Source: Pseudomonadota bacterium
GTDB taxonomy: Bacteria; Pseudomonadota; Alphaproteobacteria; Rhizobiales; Devosiaceae
DNA length: 5,627 nucleotides
Direction of reading: 5' to 3'
Assembly (NCBI GenBank): GCA_023388175.1
Contig: JAEWGT010000014.1
Coordinates: forward strand, 1-5,627
The position numbers and the translations under genes were made by a program. The notes under the pieces are model-generated. The model had not been told where the DNA came from. It saw only the letters and a program-made list of their open reading frames with translations, and searched no databases. How positions within the stretch are numbered: the stretch's first letter is position 1; every line of letters starts with the position of its first letter. Of this stretch, positions 5,573 to 5,627 are shown piece after piece.

Positions 5573-5627
5573 GCAGACCTTGCAGTGACCTACTCTCCCG
5601 AGTCTTAAGACTAAGTACCATTGGCGC
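5573..5627 (-). rRNA. rrf: 5S ribosomal RNA, 3' half (5' part outside window)
   Basis: The minus strand carries the conserved 3' half of 5S rRNA: GCGCCAATGGTACTTAGTCT, then the helix IV/loop region with AGTCTTAAGACT, CGGGAGAGTAGG, and the closing-helix strand AAGGTCT. About 55 of an expected 115-120 nt are visible; the 5' half lies beyond the right edge. The exact 3' end, set here at 5573, may be off by a few bases. No tRNA follows before the terminator. The gene marks the end of an rRNA operon, whose 16S and 23S genes should lie to the right. Confidence 0.95.

Overview
The window looks like chromosomal DNA from a GC-rich alphaproteobacterium. The protein types, codon use and the 5S rRNA 3' half point to the Hyphomicrobiales, perhaps a Devosia-like genus. 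The genus is a guess from memory and cannot be fixed from this sequence alone. All confident genes lie on the minus strand, so the layout is best read from right to left.

At the right edge is the 3' half of a 5S rRNA gene, the end of an rRNA operon, followed by a strong 14-bp hairpin terminator (5507-5538). Only 25 bp after the terminator stem starts a small cysteine-rich protein (4975-5481) with a CxxCxxxCC cluster. It resembles the N-terminal module of certain pentapeptide-repeat proteins but has no repeats. Next comes a large multi-spanning mechanosensitive channel of the MscS superfamily, with the layout of E. coli YbiO (2678-4858). It is followed by a secreted MltB-type (GH103) lytic murein transglycosylase with a C-terminal peptidoglycan-binding domain (1326-2531), then an exported alpha/beta-hydrolase of the esterase/lipase type (153-1151). 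The last 152 bp hold a probable terminator, a TATAGT -10-like box and a 15-bp inverted repeat that may belong to the leader or start of another minus-strand unit cut by the window edge.

Three neighbouring products act in or across the cell envelope: an osmotic safety valve, a murein-cleaving enzyme and a periplasmic esterase. They are separated by 146-174 bp gaps that contain terminator-like and promoter-like elements, so they look like separate transcription units rather than one tight operon. The most interesting regulatory signal is a pair of TTAA-N7-TTAA sites, the consensus of the cell-cycle regulator CtrA. One lies in each of the two gaps flanking the transglycosylase gene. Outside these two gaps, the only TTAA I found in the window is in the 5S gene. 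I see no mobile element, CRISPR array, tRNA, or defence or biosynthetic system. Most of the window is ordinary envelope housekeeping.
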